A stretch of 64,000 nt of DNA, taken from positions 97,305 through 161,304 of the forward strand of contig NZ_AKJS01000080.1 in assembly GCF_000282215.1 (NCBI RefSeq), in the 5' to 3' direction. A program made the position numbers and the translations under genes. How positions within the stretch are numbered: the first letter of the stretch is position 1; every line of letters starts with the position of its first letter. The stretch comes from Pseudomonas sp. GM21 (lineage in GTDB: Bacteria > Pseudomonadota > Gammaproteobacteria > Pseudomonadales > Pseudomonadaceae). Positions 16,799 through 25,738 of this stretch are shown in pieces. The notes under the pieces are model-generated. The model did no database searches. It was not told the DNA's origin and saw nothing but the letters and a program-made list of their open reading frames with translations.

Positions 16799-17878
16799 AT
16801 GCAGATAAACCCTTATCTCTTCATGCTTCCTCGCACGCCTGGTCTAATAGTTTGGGATTACAAAAATCATAAACAGTATGAACTGGACCTTGAGCATTCA
16901 ACCCGGCTTGCAGAACTCATCAACAAACCGAACAGATTCAATAATAGAAACAGCATAGATATACAACTTCTTGAAGCAGGAATACTCACCACATATACAC
17001 CTCCTATAATTGAGTGGGGCTGGGATGACCTGTCGAAAATATTCCATATCGGCACCAAGAACATCCCCTGCCAACATACCCCGCAAGATATTCATGAATG
17101 GTCCAGAGAGTATCTGAACCATTGCAGCGAAGTCCTGGCCACAACGACCCCGGACACGCGACTGGCGGAAAGCCTGGCAGGCGAACTGATTACGCTGCCG
17201 AAACCTGCATGCCTGCCGCAAGGCTCTCTGGCAAATACCCTGATCAACCGGAAAACCTGCCGAACCTTCACCGGGGATTCCCTCTCACTTGAAGGGGTCA
17301 GCACACTGCTCTACTTGTCCCTGGGCTACTTGCGAGAACGGGAAGATGACGTCGATGAAAGCGTTGCCGAAGGACTTGGCGCCCGGCGTACCAGTCCATC
17401 CGGGGGTGGGTTGAACGCCTGTGAGGGGTTCCTTCTTGTACAAAATGTCAGCGGCCTGAAACCCGGGTTCTATGCCTACCATCCCACCGAACATGCGTTG
17501 AGCTTCGTCAACCCACTGCCAAGCAGGCCGTTGGGGCAACTGCTGTGCGGGCAACACTTCATCAATAACTTGCCAGTCGGGCTGTTCATCACTAGTCGAT
17601 TCGACAAGCTGTGGTGGAAGTATGAACACTCGCGCGCCTATCGAATGGCCTACGTTGAAGCCGGGCATATTTCCCAGACCTTCCAGTTGGTGGCCACCTC
17701 ACTCGGATTGAACACCTGGCTGACCGGTGCGCTGACGGACGATCAGGTCGAAACGCTGCTGGGTCTCAATGACAGCGCAGAACAGCCTTTGTTTTTTGTC
17801 GGTTGCGGCAAGAGCAACGGCGACGTGATGTGCAAGGAGCTCAAAGCGCTGCTGAGCCCTCAGGACTCGCAACCATGA
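16799..17878 (+). CDS. SagB/ThcOx-type flavin-dependent dehydrogenase
   Basis: 359 residues. The C-terminal two thirds are a nitroreductase-fold FMN enzyme of the SagB/ThcOx type: RKTCRTF (151-157), RTSPSGGGLNACEGFLLVQNV (197-217), GLKPGFYAYHPTEHAL (219-234) and YVEAGHISQTFQLVATSLGL (285-304). Such enzymes oxidise azolines to azoles in azole-containing RiPPs, or desaturate peptides. Residues 1-65 (PRTPGLIVWDYKNHKQYELD, then IDIQLLEAGILT) look like a small winged-helix domain, possibly a precursor-binding element. No YcaO cyclodehydratase is near. Base composition is lower in GC than the flanks. It overlaps the next gene by 4 bp (ATGA), so it is translationally coupled. Its substrate is unknown. 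Confidence 0.82.
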   Translation: MQINPYLFMLPRTPGLIVWDYKNHKQYELDLEHSTRLAELINKPNRFNNRNSIDIQLLEAGILTTYTPPIIEWGWDDLSKIFHIGTKNIPCQHTPQDIHEWSREYLNHCSEVLATTTPDTRLAESLAGELITLPKPACLPQGSLANTLINRKTCRTFTGDSLSLEGVSTLLYLSLGYLREREDDVDESVAEGLGARRTSPSGGGLNACEGFLLVQNVSGLKPGFYAYHPTEHALSFVNPLPSRPLGQLLCGQHFINNLPVGLFITSRFDKLWWKYEHSRAYRMAYVEAGHISQTFQLVATSLGLNTWLTGALTDDQVETLLGLNDSAEQPLFFVGCGKSNGDVMCKELKALLSPQDSQP

Positions 17879-18852
17879 CCGGTCCACTGATTGACCAGTC
17901 ATCGCTTCCCGCCAGCTGGGCCGAGCGTTTCACCCTCGGCGACTGGGATAACCGGGCCGCCGTGCGAACCAGCAGGCACACCTATGTATTACCGCAGGAT
18001 GTTGAACAGCAGCTGGAAACCCGACACTGGTTTCCACCAGCCTTCCTGCCGTATCTGAATCACCCGGCAGTCAAAGAAGCCGGTCGGGCAATCTCGCATC
18101 GCCTGTCGGCCAATCATCTGGTGTATTTCCTCGACTACACCACCTTGCTCGAACACCGCATCGTCAACCGATCTGTCGAAACCATCGTCCATGGCGAACT
18201 CGGCGTGTGCGTACCCCAACGCATGAAAAAGGCCGCGCTGCAGCTGTACACCGACGAGGGGTATCACGCCTTGTTTTCCAATAACCTCGCCGAACAGGTT
18301 GTAGCTCACTACGGCTTGGTCGATCGACCGGTCATGCCGCAGCGAATCACCCGACTGAACACCCTGCTCGACCGCACACCCGACAGGTACAAGCCACTGG
18401 CCTGGTTTCTCACCGGTTTCGTTTCCGAGACGATCATCGCCAAGGATCTGCTCGACATCTGTCGTGACGCGTTGGTGTGCGGCGTTCAGGAAATGCTCAG
18501 GGACCACCTCGCCGACGAGGCACGGCACAGTCGCTATTTTTCCGAAGTCTTCCACCATCTATGGCTACACCTGAACAGCGCACAACGCCTGTTCTGCGCC
18601 GGACTGTTGCCAGAGATCATTCGGGTGTTCTTTGAGGTTGATGAGCGTTGGCTGCGGGCAAGCTTTCGCAGCGTCGGCCTCAGGGAGTCAGCCTGCGCGG
18701 ACATCATCGAAGGGCTATCGGACGCACAAGCCTGCTTGCAACGCGCCCGTTCGGGCGCCAGCGCCACTCTGAGCGCCCTGAACAAATCCGGGTTCTTCGA
18801 TCTGCCTTTCAACCGGCAACTCTTCACCAAGGCAGGGCTATTCGATGAATGA
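17875..18852 (+). CDS. AurF-type diiron oxygenase
   Basis: 325 residues from the ATG at 17875, coupled to the SagB-like gene by ATGA; the longer frame from 17803 would overlap it by 76 bp. All seven metal ligands of the AurF (p-aminobenzoate N-oxygenase) family can be placed with the right spacing: Glu93, Glu128 and His131 (DEGYH), Glu185 (VSETII), His211, Glu215 and His218 (HLADEARH). AurF relatives N-oxygenate aromatic or aliphatic amines, or do C-H oxidation, in natural product pathways. The combination with a SagB-type dehydrogenase and a short peptide is not one I know. It overlaps the exporter gene by 8 bp. Confidence 0.85.
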   Translation: MTGPLIDQSSLPASWAERFTLGDWDNRAAVRTSRHTYVLPQDVEQQLETRHWFPPAFLPYLNHPAVKEAGRAISHRLSANHLVYFLDYTTLLEHRIVNRSVETIVHGELGVCVPQRMKKAALQLYTDEGYHALFSNNLAEQVVAHYGLVDRPVMPQRITRLNTLLDRTPDRYKPLAWFLTGFVSETIIAKDLLDICRDALVCGVQEMLRDHLADEARHSRYFSEVFHHLWLHLNSAQRLFCAGLLPEIIRVFFEVDERWLRASFRSVGLRESACADIIEGLSDAQACLQRARSGASATLSALNKSGFFDLPFNRQLFTKAGLFDE

Positions 18853-20056
18853 AGGAAACGATACAGCCCATGGTGAAAAACATCGGGCCATGTTCATTCT
18901 GTTGATGACCATGACGCTGCTTGGAGTTTTCCCCCTCGATGTGGTGCTGCCGTCCTTTCCCGATCTGGCTGACTACTTTCAGACCTCGCCATCCGCAATT
19001 GCCCTGTCTGTCAGCGTGTTCGTCATCGGTCTGGCATTGGCTGTGGTGCTGGTCGGGCCATTGTCGGATAGATGGGGCCGCAAGAAGCTGCTGCTGGGAG
19101 GCATTGCTATCGCGACAATTGGAGCGACTGGTTGCATGGTCGCCAGCGACTACCGCTGGTTTTTGTTCTTCCGCGTGATTCAGGCGATTGGCTGCGGATC
19201 ATTTTCATTGTCACAGGCGCTGATACAAGACCTTTTTGCCGGTCGAGAACGCGAGCGCATCAGGATCTGGATGGTGACGGCTGGCGGAGTGTTCATTTCA
19301 GTTTCGCCACTTCTGGGAACCTGGCTGCAATCGTGCTTTGGCTGGCAAGGCAGTTTTTATGTATTCATTGCACTGGCGGTTATTGCCTGGCTAGGCGCCT
19401 ACCGGCTAATCAAGGAAATCCCGTCTGCCCACAGAGCGCTACACAAGGGATTTTTCAGTGCTTATTGGCGCCTGTGTTCGGATGTACGCTTCATGGGCTA
19501 CTGGTTGATTTCGGCCCTGGGCTTCGCCTGTCATTTTTCGTTCATCGTTACTTCGCCCATCATTTTCATGGAACGTCTGGCGCTTTCGCCGTATGAGTTC
19601 GCCTGGACATTGTTGCTGTATGGCGTGGCCTATGTATTCGGCGGAGTATTAGCCAGCGTGCTACATCGATACCTGCAAGCCAACACCCAGATCATTATCG
19701 GCCTGGGCCTGATTGCGGTTTCAGGCGGGGTGATGCTATGGCTGAATCGCCAGTTCGGTCTTTCTGCGGCGACGGTGTTGATCTCCATGCTGATTTGCAC
19801 CATCGGCACCACCATTGCCAGGCCAATCGCCAACTCCAAAGCCATGAGTTTCTACCCGGAAAATGCCGGGGCCTCCACCTCGGTCGGGGGCATGCTGATT
19901 TTCATGTTCGGCGGTGTAACCAGCTCGGTAATCAATCTGATGCCCGAAAACCTGACCACGACTCTGGCTCTGGGCTTTCTGACACTGAGCATTGCCGGGC
20001 TTGGAGTGAACGCAGTGATCAATCACAAGACTCAACAGGCACTCAGTACCGGGTGA
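18845..20056 (+). CDS. MFS exporter, Bcr/CflA (drug:H+ antiporter) type
   Basis: 403 residues with about 12 membrane helices. MFS motif A is GPLSDRWGRKKLL between helices 2 and 3; the TM1 segment LLGVFPLDVVLPSFPDLADYF is typical of Bcr/CflA transporters (12-TM drug:H+ antiporters). As last gene of the operon, starting within the diiron oxygenase gene, it most likely exports the operon's product or gives self-resistance. No terminator is evident after it; 20057-20314 holds the ilvD leader and no gene I can support. Confidence 0.87.
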   Translation: MNEGNDTAHGEKHRAMFILLMTMTLLGVFPLDVVLPSFPDLADYFQTSPSAIALSVSVFVIGLALAVVLVGPLSDRWGRKKLLLGGIAIATIGATGCMVASDYRWFLFFRVIQAIGCGSFSLSQALIQDLFAGRERERIRIWMVTAGGVFISVSPLLGTWLQSCFGWQGSFYVFIALAVIAWLGAYRLIKEIPSAHRALHKGFFSAYWRLCSDVRFMGYWLISALGFACHFSFIVTSPIIFMERLALSPYEFAWTLLLYGVAYVFGGVLASVLHRYLQANTQIIIGLGLIAVSGGVMLWLNRQFGLSAATVLISMLICTIGTTIARPIANSKAMSFYPENAGASTSVGGMLIFMFGGVTSSVINLMPENLTTTLALGFLTLSIAGLGVNAVINHKTQQALSTG

Positions 20057-20314
20057 AACGTGCCAGTCGTCATTCCGCACGCTCCGTCTGCACTGGATCA
20101 ACGCTTCCCGGCATTCCCTCCTGACGCCAGCCGTGTAGAATCGCGACATTCATCGCCAGTCATCCCCCGGCGGGTTTATGAGCTCAAGCTGAAGCGCGCG
20201 GCGATCCCGCAAAGTTATCGGCAACTTCCGGACACACGGCCATTTCTGAGTGTTCCAGACGTCAATAGAAGCTCACTTCCCTTTTGATACCTGATTAGCC
20301 GCCCGGAGTGCTTC

Positions 20315-22156
20315 ATGCCTGATTACCGCTCGAAAACATCCACCCACGGCCGCAACATGGCCGGTGCCCGCGCACTGTGGCGCGCCACGGGGATGAAAGA
20401 TGACGACTTCAAAAAGCCGATCATCGCCATTGCCAACTCGTTCACCCAGTTCGTACCGGGCCACGTCCACCTCAAGGACCTGGGCCAACTGGTCGCCCGC
20501 GAAATCGAACGCGCCGGTGGTGTTGCCAAAGAATTCAACACCATCGCAGTGGATGACGGCATTGCCATGGGCCACGACGGCATGCTGTATTCGCTGCCGA
20601 GTCGCGAAATCATCGCCGACTCCGTCGAGTACATGGTCAACGCCCACTGCGCCGACGCCATTGTCTGTATCTCCAACTGCGACAAGATCACCCCTGGCAT
20701 GTTGATGGCGTCCCTGCGCCTGAACATCCCGGTGATCTTCGTCTCCGGCGGCCCGATGGAAGCCGGCAAGACCAAACTGGCCAGCCACGGTCTCGACCTC
20801 GTCGACGCCATGGTGATCGCCGCCGACTCCAGCGCTTCTGACGAGAAAGTTGCTGAGTACGAGCGCAGCGCGTGCCCGACGTGCGGTTCGTGCTCCGGCA
20901 TGTTCACCGCCAACTCGATGAACTGCCTGGTCGAGGCCCTGGGCCTGGCATTGCCGGGCAACGGTTCGACCCTGGCCACCCACAGCGACCGCGAGCAATT
21001 GTTCCTGCAAGCCGGGCGCACCATTGTCGAGCTGTGCAAGCGTTACTACGGCGAAAACGACGAGTCGGTACTGCCGCGCAACATTGCCAACTTCAAGGCG
21101 TTCGAAAACGCCATGACGCTGGACATTGCCATGGGCGGCTCCACCAACACCATCCTGCACTTGCTGGCCGCGGCCCAGGAAGCCGAGATCGATTTCGACC
21201 TGCGCGACATCGACCGTCTGTCCCGTCACGTACCGCAACTGTGCAAAGTCGCGCCGAACATCCAGAAGTACCACATGGAAGACGTGCACCGTGCCGGCGG
21301 GATCTTCAGCATCCTCGGCTCGCTGGCCCGTGGCGGCCTGCTGCACACCGACCTGCCGACTGTGCACAGCAAGACGCTGGCCGAGGGCATCGCCAAGTGG
21401 GACATCACCCAGACCGACGACGAAGCCGTGCATCACTTCTTCAAGGCCGGCCCGGCAGGCATTCCGACGCAAACCGCGTTCAGCCAGTCGACCCGTTGGG
21501 AAACCCTGGACGACGACCGTGAAAACGGCTGCATCCGCAGTGTCGAGCACGCTTACTCGAAAGAAGGCGGCCTGGCCGTTCTCTACGGCAACATCGCGCT
21601 GGATGGCTGTGTGGTGAAAACCGCGGGCGTCGACGAATCGATCCACGTCTTCGAAGGCAACGCGAAGATCTTCGAAAGTCAGGACAGCGCCGTGCGCGGC
21701 ATCCTTGCTGACGAAGTGAAGGCCGGCGACATCGTGATCATTCGTTACGAAGGCCCGAAAGGCGGCCCGGGCATGCAGGAAATGCTGTACCCGACGTCCT
21801 ACCTGAAATCCAAAGGCCTGGGCAAAGCCTGCGCCCTGCTCACCGACGGCCGTTTCTCCGGCGGCACCTCGGGCTTGTCCATCGGCCACGCTTCGCCAGA
21901 AGCAGCGGCTGGCGGCGCAATTGGTCTGGTGCAGGACGGCGACAAAGTGCTGATCGACATTCCGAACCGCTCGATCAACCTGTTGATCAGCGACGAAGAA
22001 ATGGCTGGGCGCCGTGCCGAGCAGGATCAGAAAGGCTGGAAGCCCGTGGAAAAACGTCCACGCAAGGTGACCACCGCACTGAAAGCCTACGCCCTGCTGG
22101 CGACCAGCGCCGACAAGGGTGCGGTGCGTAACAAGGCGATGCTCGACGGGCTGTAA
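20315..22156 (+). CDS. ilvD: dihydroxy-acid dehydratase
   Basis: 613 residues. It converts 2,3-dihydroxy-isovalerate and 2,3-dihydroxy-3-methylvalerate to the 2-keto acids of valine and isoleucine synthesis. Iron-sulfur cysteines are seen in [10 protein letters not shown] and [19 protein letters not shown], with [10 protein letters not shown] near the C-terminus. The start follows CCCGGAG. The upstream 258 bp contains TAGAAT at 20136-20141 as a possible -10 box. The gene is single; its terminator region is altered by a repeat insertion. Confidence 0.97.
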   Translation: MPDYRSKTSTHGRNMAGARALWRATGMKDDDFKKPIIAIANSFTQFVPGHVHLKDLGQLVAREIERAGGVAKEFNTIAVDDGIAMGHDGMLYSLPSREIIADSVEYMVNAHCADAIVCISNCDKITPGMLMASLRLNIPVIFVSGGPMEAGKTKLASHGLDLVDAMVIAADSSASDEKVAEYERSACPTCGSCSGMFTANSMNCLVEALGLALPGNGSTLATHSDREQLFLQAGRTIVELCKRYYGENDESVLPRNIANFKAFENAMTLDIAMGGSTNTILHLLAAAQEAEIDFDLRDIDRLSRHVPQLCKVAPNIQKYHMEDVHRAGGIFSILGSLARGGLLHTDLPTVHSKTLAEGIAKWDITQTDDEAVHHFFKAGPAGIPTQTAFSQSTRWETLDDDRENGCIRSVEHAYSKEGGLAVLYGNIALDGCVVKTAGVDESIHVFEGNAKIFESQDSAVRGILADEVKAGDIVIIRYEGPKGGPGMQEMLYPTSYLKSKGLGKACALLTDGRFSGGTSGLSIGHASPEAAAGGAIGLVQDGDKVLIDIPNRSINLLISDEEMAGRRAEQDQKGWKPVEKRPRKVTTALKAYALLATSADKGAVRNKAMLDGL

Positions 22157-22179
22157 GCGTCAATCGCAGAAATAAAAAT

Positions 22180-22198
22180 GCCCCGCCAAGTGCGGGGC
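22180..22198 (+). terminator. ilvD terminator stem whose T-tract has been replaced by a repeat
   Basis: AAAAAT is followed by GCCCCGC (22180-22186), loop CAAGT, GCGGGGC (22192-22198). A complete copy should go on with ATTTTT; instead the 103-bp GATCGTTCCCACGC element begins 1 nt later at 22200. Confidence 0.6.
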
Positions 22199-22199
22199 T

Positions 22200-22302
22200 G
22201 ATCGTTCCCACGCTCCCGCGTGGGAATGCTTCAAGGGACGCTTCGCGTCCAGTGACGCGGAGCGTCGCGGGCTGCATTCCCACGCAGAGCGAGGGAACGA
22301 TC
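22200..22302. repeat. 103-bp palindromic GATCGTTCCCACGC element, copy 1
   Basis: Outer arms GATCGTTCCCACGCTC and the inverse (GAGGGAACGATC), with inner inverted repeats ACGCTTCGCGTCC / GACGCGGAGCGTC. Related copies are at 31054, 35156 and 51490. It fills the space between ilvD and the convergent HAD gene. Confidence 0.85.
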
Positions 22303-22313
22303 AGCTTCAGTGC

Positions 22314-23375
22314 TTACTGAATCTCTTCCGGCTTGACGATCACCCAGTTCTTGTCCGCCGTGACTTCCAGCCCTTCCTGGGCCTGGGCCGCAGCGTTCTT
22401 GGCCATCATGCCGTTAATCTGAGTCATGTATTTGTCTTTGCGGTTGACCCACAAGTGGATGCCGCCCTTCTTCACGTCAACGCTGTGGAACAGCATGTAG
22501 CCGTCGCTGCTCGGGGTGTCGCCACCGACCAGCACCGGTTTTTTCCACTGATCGATGTAGGTCAGGATTGCCGCTTGTTTACCAGCCATCCAGGTCGCCG
22601 GGGTCCACAGGTACGGGGTCAATTCGAGGCCAAGGTTAGCCTTCTCGTCATACTTGCCCGCAGTGATCTGCTTGCGCGCGGTGGTCAGTTCGCCGGACTT
22701 CTGGTCCTTGAGCAACAGGCTTACGCCGATGACGTTCTGTGGTTTGACGTTGTAGCCGTACTTGGGATCGGAGGCGACCATACGCACCAACTCTTCAGAG
22801 GCGGCGGTCATCACGTAGACCTCGATGCCGTTCTCCATCAGTTTGTTGTACAACTCGGTCTGGCCGGTGAAGACTTTCGGCGGGTTAACGTCGAGTTTTT
22901 TGACGACGTCGCCTTCGTAATAAGTGGTGGGCACTGGCTTGCCGGACGCCATCAATTCTTCGACATAACCTTTGAGTTCCTTGAGCGTGAAGCCGGAGAA
23001 CACTTGGGCGACCCAGGGGTAGCACACCATGTCGTCGAGTTCGCAGAGGCGGTAGTAGTAGCTGAACAGACTTTCCTTGTGGTCGGCGGTGTCTTTGAAC
23101 GGAATCAGTTTCAGAGAGGGGTCGAGTTTGTCGCGGGTGATCAGGCCCTTGTTTTCCATGAACGGCAGCAACGACTCTTCCAGGTCGTAGCGGTAACTGG
23201 TGTTGTCCATGTCGAACACCGCGTAGTTACCTTTGTTGGCGTTGGCGGCAATCATTGCGTCCAGCGCCTTGGCCTGATCGGCCGGCCAGTGTTTCAAGTC
23301 GGTGGCGAATACCTGGCCGGCAAGGCCCAGGCAAAGTGCGGCAGCCAGTAATTTCGGTACTAATTTCATCGACAT
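22314..23375 (-). CDS. secreted HAD-superfamily phosphatase
   Basis: 353 residues from the ATG at 23375, chosen for its AAGGAG and the signal peptide that follows (MKLVPKLLAAALCLGLAG QVFA; cleavage at ATD). The HAD nucleophile motif is VFDMDNTSYRYDLEESLLP; motif II lies at VYVMTAASEE and motif IV near LVGGDTPSSDGYML. It should be a periplasmic phosphomonoesterase of the PF12710-like (SerB-like) group. Phosphocholine-type phosphatases of pseudomonads have this architecture, but the substrate is not shown by the sequence. Confidence 0.85.
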   Translation of the reverse strand: MSMKLVPKLLAAALCLGLAGQVFATDLKHWPADQAKALDAMIAANANKGNYAVFDMDNTSYRYDLEESLLPFMENKGLITRDKLDPSLKLIPFKDTADHKESLFSYYYRLCELDDMVCYPWVAQVFSGFTLKELKGYVEELMASGKPVPTTYYEGDVVKKLDVNPPKVFTGQTELYNKLMENGIEVYVMTAASEELVRMVASDPKYGYNVKPQNVIGVSLLLKDQKSGELTTARKQITAGKYDEKANLGLELTPYLWTPATWMAGKQAAILTYIDQWKKPVLVGGDTPSSDGYMLFHSVDVKKGGIHLWVNRKDKYMTQINGMMAKNAAAQAQEGLEVTADKNWVIVKPEEIQ

Positions 23376-23535
23376 GCTTCTCCTTATTAAACGTCCCTGA
23401 ATTTGGAAGACATCCACGCTAACAAATAAGTGTGACACTCCTCGTCTGCCAGCGACCGCTACCGTACCCATCACGCCAACTGCATCCCTGACAGCGACAC
23501 CGGCTTATTCCAAAAACGACAGACACCCTCTGTTT

Positions 23536-23560
23536 TTGATATTAATTCATTAGATATCAA
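23536..23560. promoter_or_regulatory. LysR-type dyad upstream of tcyP
   Basis: TTGATAT (23536-23542), 11 nt, ATATCAA (23554-23560): a perfect interrupted dyad with T-N11-A geometry, centred about 79 bp before the tcyP start. CysB, a LysR-type regulator of sulfur genes, is a natural candidate, but its sites are poorly conserved, so this is tentative. The remainder of 23376-23626 shows nothing else clear. Confidence 0.45.
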
Positions 23561-23626
23561 GCTGTTAGGCTTGCCGGCTCGCGGCTGCCCCGGAAGGTAG
23601 CTGGCACATGTCTGATCGGAGTGTTT

Positions 23627-25018
23627 ATGAATCTGCCGCTGATCCTCAATCTGCTGGTGTTCCTTGCCCTGCTGTTTGGCCTGGCACAAACCCGTCACTC
23701 CACCTGGAGCCTGGCGAAAAAAGTCCTGCTCGCGCTGGTGCTGGGCGTGGTGTTTGGTGTGGCGCTCCACACCGTTTACGGCACCGGCAATCCGGTATTG
23801 AAAGCCTCGATCAGCTGGTTCGATCTGGTGGGCAACGGTTACGTGCAGTTGCTGCAAATGATCGTGATTCCACTGGTGTTCGCCTCGATCCTCAGCGCCG
23901 TGGCCCGCCTGCACAACGCGTCGTCCCTGGGCAAGATCAGCTTCCTGACCATCGGCACACTGCTGTTCACCACCACCCTGGCGGCGTTGATCGGCATCGG
24001 TTTGACCAACCTGTTTGGCTTGACCGCTGAAGGCCTGGTGGCCGGCACTCAGGAACTGGCGCGCCTGCAAACCATCCAGTCCGACTATGCCGGCAAGGTC
24101 GCCGACCTCAACGTGCCGCAACTGCTGCTCTCATTCATTCCGCAAAACCCGTTTGCCGATCTGGCTCGCGCCAAGCCGACCTCAATCATCAGCGTGGTTA
24201 TTTTTGCAGCGTTCCTCGGAGTCGCTGCGCTGCAATTGCTGAAGGATGACGTCGAGAAAGGTCAGAAAGTGATCAACGCCATCGACACCCTGCAAGCCTG
24301 GGTGATGCGTCTGGTGCGCCTGGTGATGAAACTCACCCCGTACGGTGTACTGGCGCTGATGACCAAAGTGGTCGCCGGCTCCAACCTCCAGGACATCATC
24401 AAGCTCGGCAGTTTTGTGGTGGTGTCCTACCTCGGTCTGGGCCTGATGTTTGTGGTTCACGGCGTGTTGGTGTCGGCGGCCGGGATCAACCCGCTGCGGT
24501 TCTTCCGCAAGGTCTGGCCGGTGCTGACGTTTGCCTTCACCAGCCGCTCCAGCGCCGCGACGATTCCGCTGAGCATCGAAGCGCAGACCAGCCGTTTGGG
24601 CATCCCTCAGTCCATCGCCAGTTTCGCCGCATCGTTCGGCGCAACCATTGGCCAGAATGGCTGTGCGGGCCTGTACCCGGCGATGTTGGCGGTGATGGTG
24701 GCGCCGACCGTGGGTATCAACCCGATGGACCCGCTGTGGATTGCAACGCTGGTGGCGATTGTGACGCTGAGCTCGGCCGGTGTAGCAGGCGTGGGCGGTG
24801 GCGCGACGTTTGCCGCGTTGATCGTGCTACCGGCCATGGGCTTACCGGTTTCACTGGTGGCGTTGCTGATTTCGGTTGAGCCGCTGATTGATATGGGGCG
24901 TACGGCGCTGAACGTCAGTGGTTCGATGACGGCCGGGGCGATTACCAGCCAGATCATGCAGCAGACGGATAAAGAACTTCTGGGTGCGGATGAGCATTCG
25001 GAGTTGGTTCACGCTTAA
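23627..25018 (+). CDS. tcyP: L-cystine:cation symporter TcyP
   Basis: 463 residues, the same length as E. coli TcyP (YdjN), and block-by-block similar: [60 protein letters not shown] and [18 protein letters not shown]. It is a DAACS-family (dicarboxylate/amino acid:cation symporter) protein of the inner membrane taking up cystine. The ATG at 23627 has CGGAG upstream; a GTG two codons earlier is a poorer choice. An LysR-type dyad lies upstream. It is a single gene. Confidence 0.92.
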   Translation: MNLPLILNLLVFLALLFGLAQTRHSTWSLAKKVLLALVLGVVFGVALHTVYGTGNPVLKASISWFDLVGNGYVQLLQMIVIPLVFASILSAVARLHNASSLGKISFLTIGTLLFTTTLAALIGIGLTNLFGLTAEGLVAGTQELARLQTIQSDYAGKVADLNVPQLLLSFIPQNPFADLARAKPTSIISVVIFAAFLGVAALQLLKDDVEKGQKVINAIDTLQAWVMRLVRLVMKLTPYGVLALMTKVVAGSNLQDIIKLGSFVVVSYLGLGLMFVVHGVLVSAAGINPLRFFRKVWPVLTFAFTSRSSAATIPLSIEAQTSRLGIPQSIASFAASFGATIGQNGCAGLYPAMLAVMVAPTVGINPMDPLWIATLVAIVTLSSAGVAGVGGGATFAALIVLPAMGLPVSLVALLISVEPLIDMGRTALNVSGSMTAGAITSQIMQQTDKELLGADEHSELVHA

Positions 25019-25042
25019 ATTCTTTAGCGTCTGATCTGGCCT

Positions 25043-25137
25043 CATCGCCAGCAGGCTGGCTCCCACAGGGGATTTGGGGGATTACACAATCTGTGTTTCA
25101 CCTCAAACTCACTGTGGGAGCCAGCCTGCTGGCGATG
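25043..25137. repeat. REPIN between tcyP and folA
   Basis: CATCGCCAGCAGGCTGGCTC plus CCACAGGGG (25043-25071) and its inverse starting CTGTGGGAGCCAGCCTGCTG (25112-25137), 40 bp apart, between convergent genes. The inner bases are GCCAGCAGGCTGGC, a different subtype from the GAGCAGGCTC copies elsewhere. Confidence 0.85.
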
Positions 25138-25140
25138 CTT

Positions 25141-25653
25141 TTAGGCTTTTTCCCAGACTTCGAAATTGTACGCCGGCTTATCGCCTTCAGCCGGATTCGC
25201 CACATTCGACACCAGTTTCCACTGGTTCAAATCAAACTCCGGAAACCACGCATCCCCCTCCGGGCTCAGCGCCACGCGCGTCAGGTACAACCGGTCCGCC
25301 TGAGCCATCCCCTGCGCATACAACTGCGCGCCGCCAATCAGCATCAGTTCATCGACGCCCTGCTCTTTTGCCCAGGCTTCGGCGCGAACCACGGCGGCCT
25401 CCAGCGACGGATAGACTTCCGCGCCTTCCAGCACCAGATCGAGCTGACGGCTGACCACGATGTTCAACCGCCCCGGCAGCGGTCGTCCGAGGGAATCCCA
25501 GGTGTTGCGACCCATGATGATCGGCTTGCCGAGGGTGGTGGCCTTGAAGTATTTGAAGTCCCCCGGCAAGTGCCAGGGCATGCTGTTGTCGACGCCGATC
25601 ACGCGGTTTTCACCGAGGGCTGCGATCAGGCTGAGGGGGAGTGATTTAGTCAT
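25141..25653 (-). CDS. folA: dihydrofolate reductase
   Basis: 170 residues from the ATG at 25653; the longer open frame has no support. It reduces dihydrofolate with NADPH. Signature NSMPWHLPGDFKYFKATTLGKPIIMGRNTWDSLG is intact, as are the GRLNIVVSR and GGAQLYAQ nucleotide segments. It works with thyA (39068-40039) in thymidylate synthesis. It is divergent from the DUF2868 gene 85 bp away. Confidence 0.96.
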   Translation of the reverse strand: MTKSLPLSLIAALGENRVIGVDNSMPWHLPGDFKYFKATTLGKPIIMGRNTWDSLGRPLPGRLNIVVSRQLDLVLEGAEVYPSLEAAVVRAEAWAKEQGVDELMLIGGAQLYAQGMAQADRLYLTRVALSPEGDAWFPEFDLNQWKLVSNVANPAEGDKPAYNFEVWEKA

Positions 25654-25738
25654 GCCGACGAGGATACCAGAGCCATCCGTACCCCGATAAGCGCCACAGC
25701 GGTTATGCTCACAGCTCAATGGAGCGACGGGATGGCGC

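Noticed and set aside
20060..20287. 75-codon open frame between the exporter and ilvD
   Set aside because: No ribosome-binding site and the region carries a candidate ilvD -10 box; composition is not gene-like.
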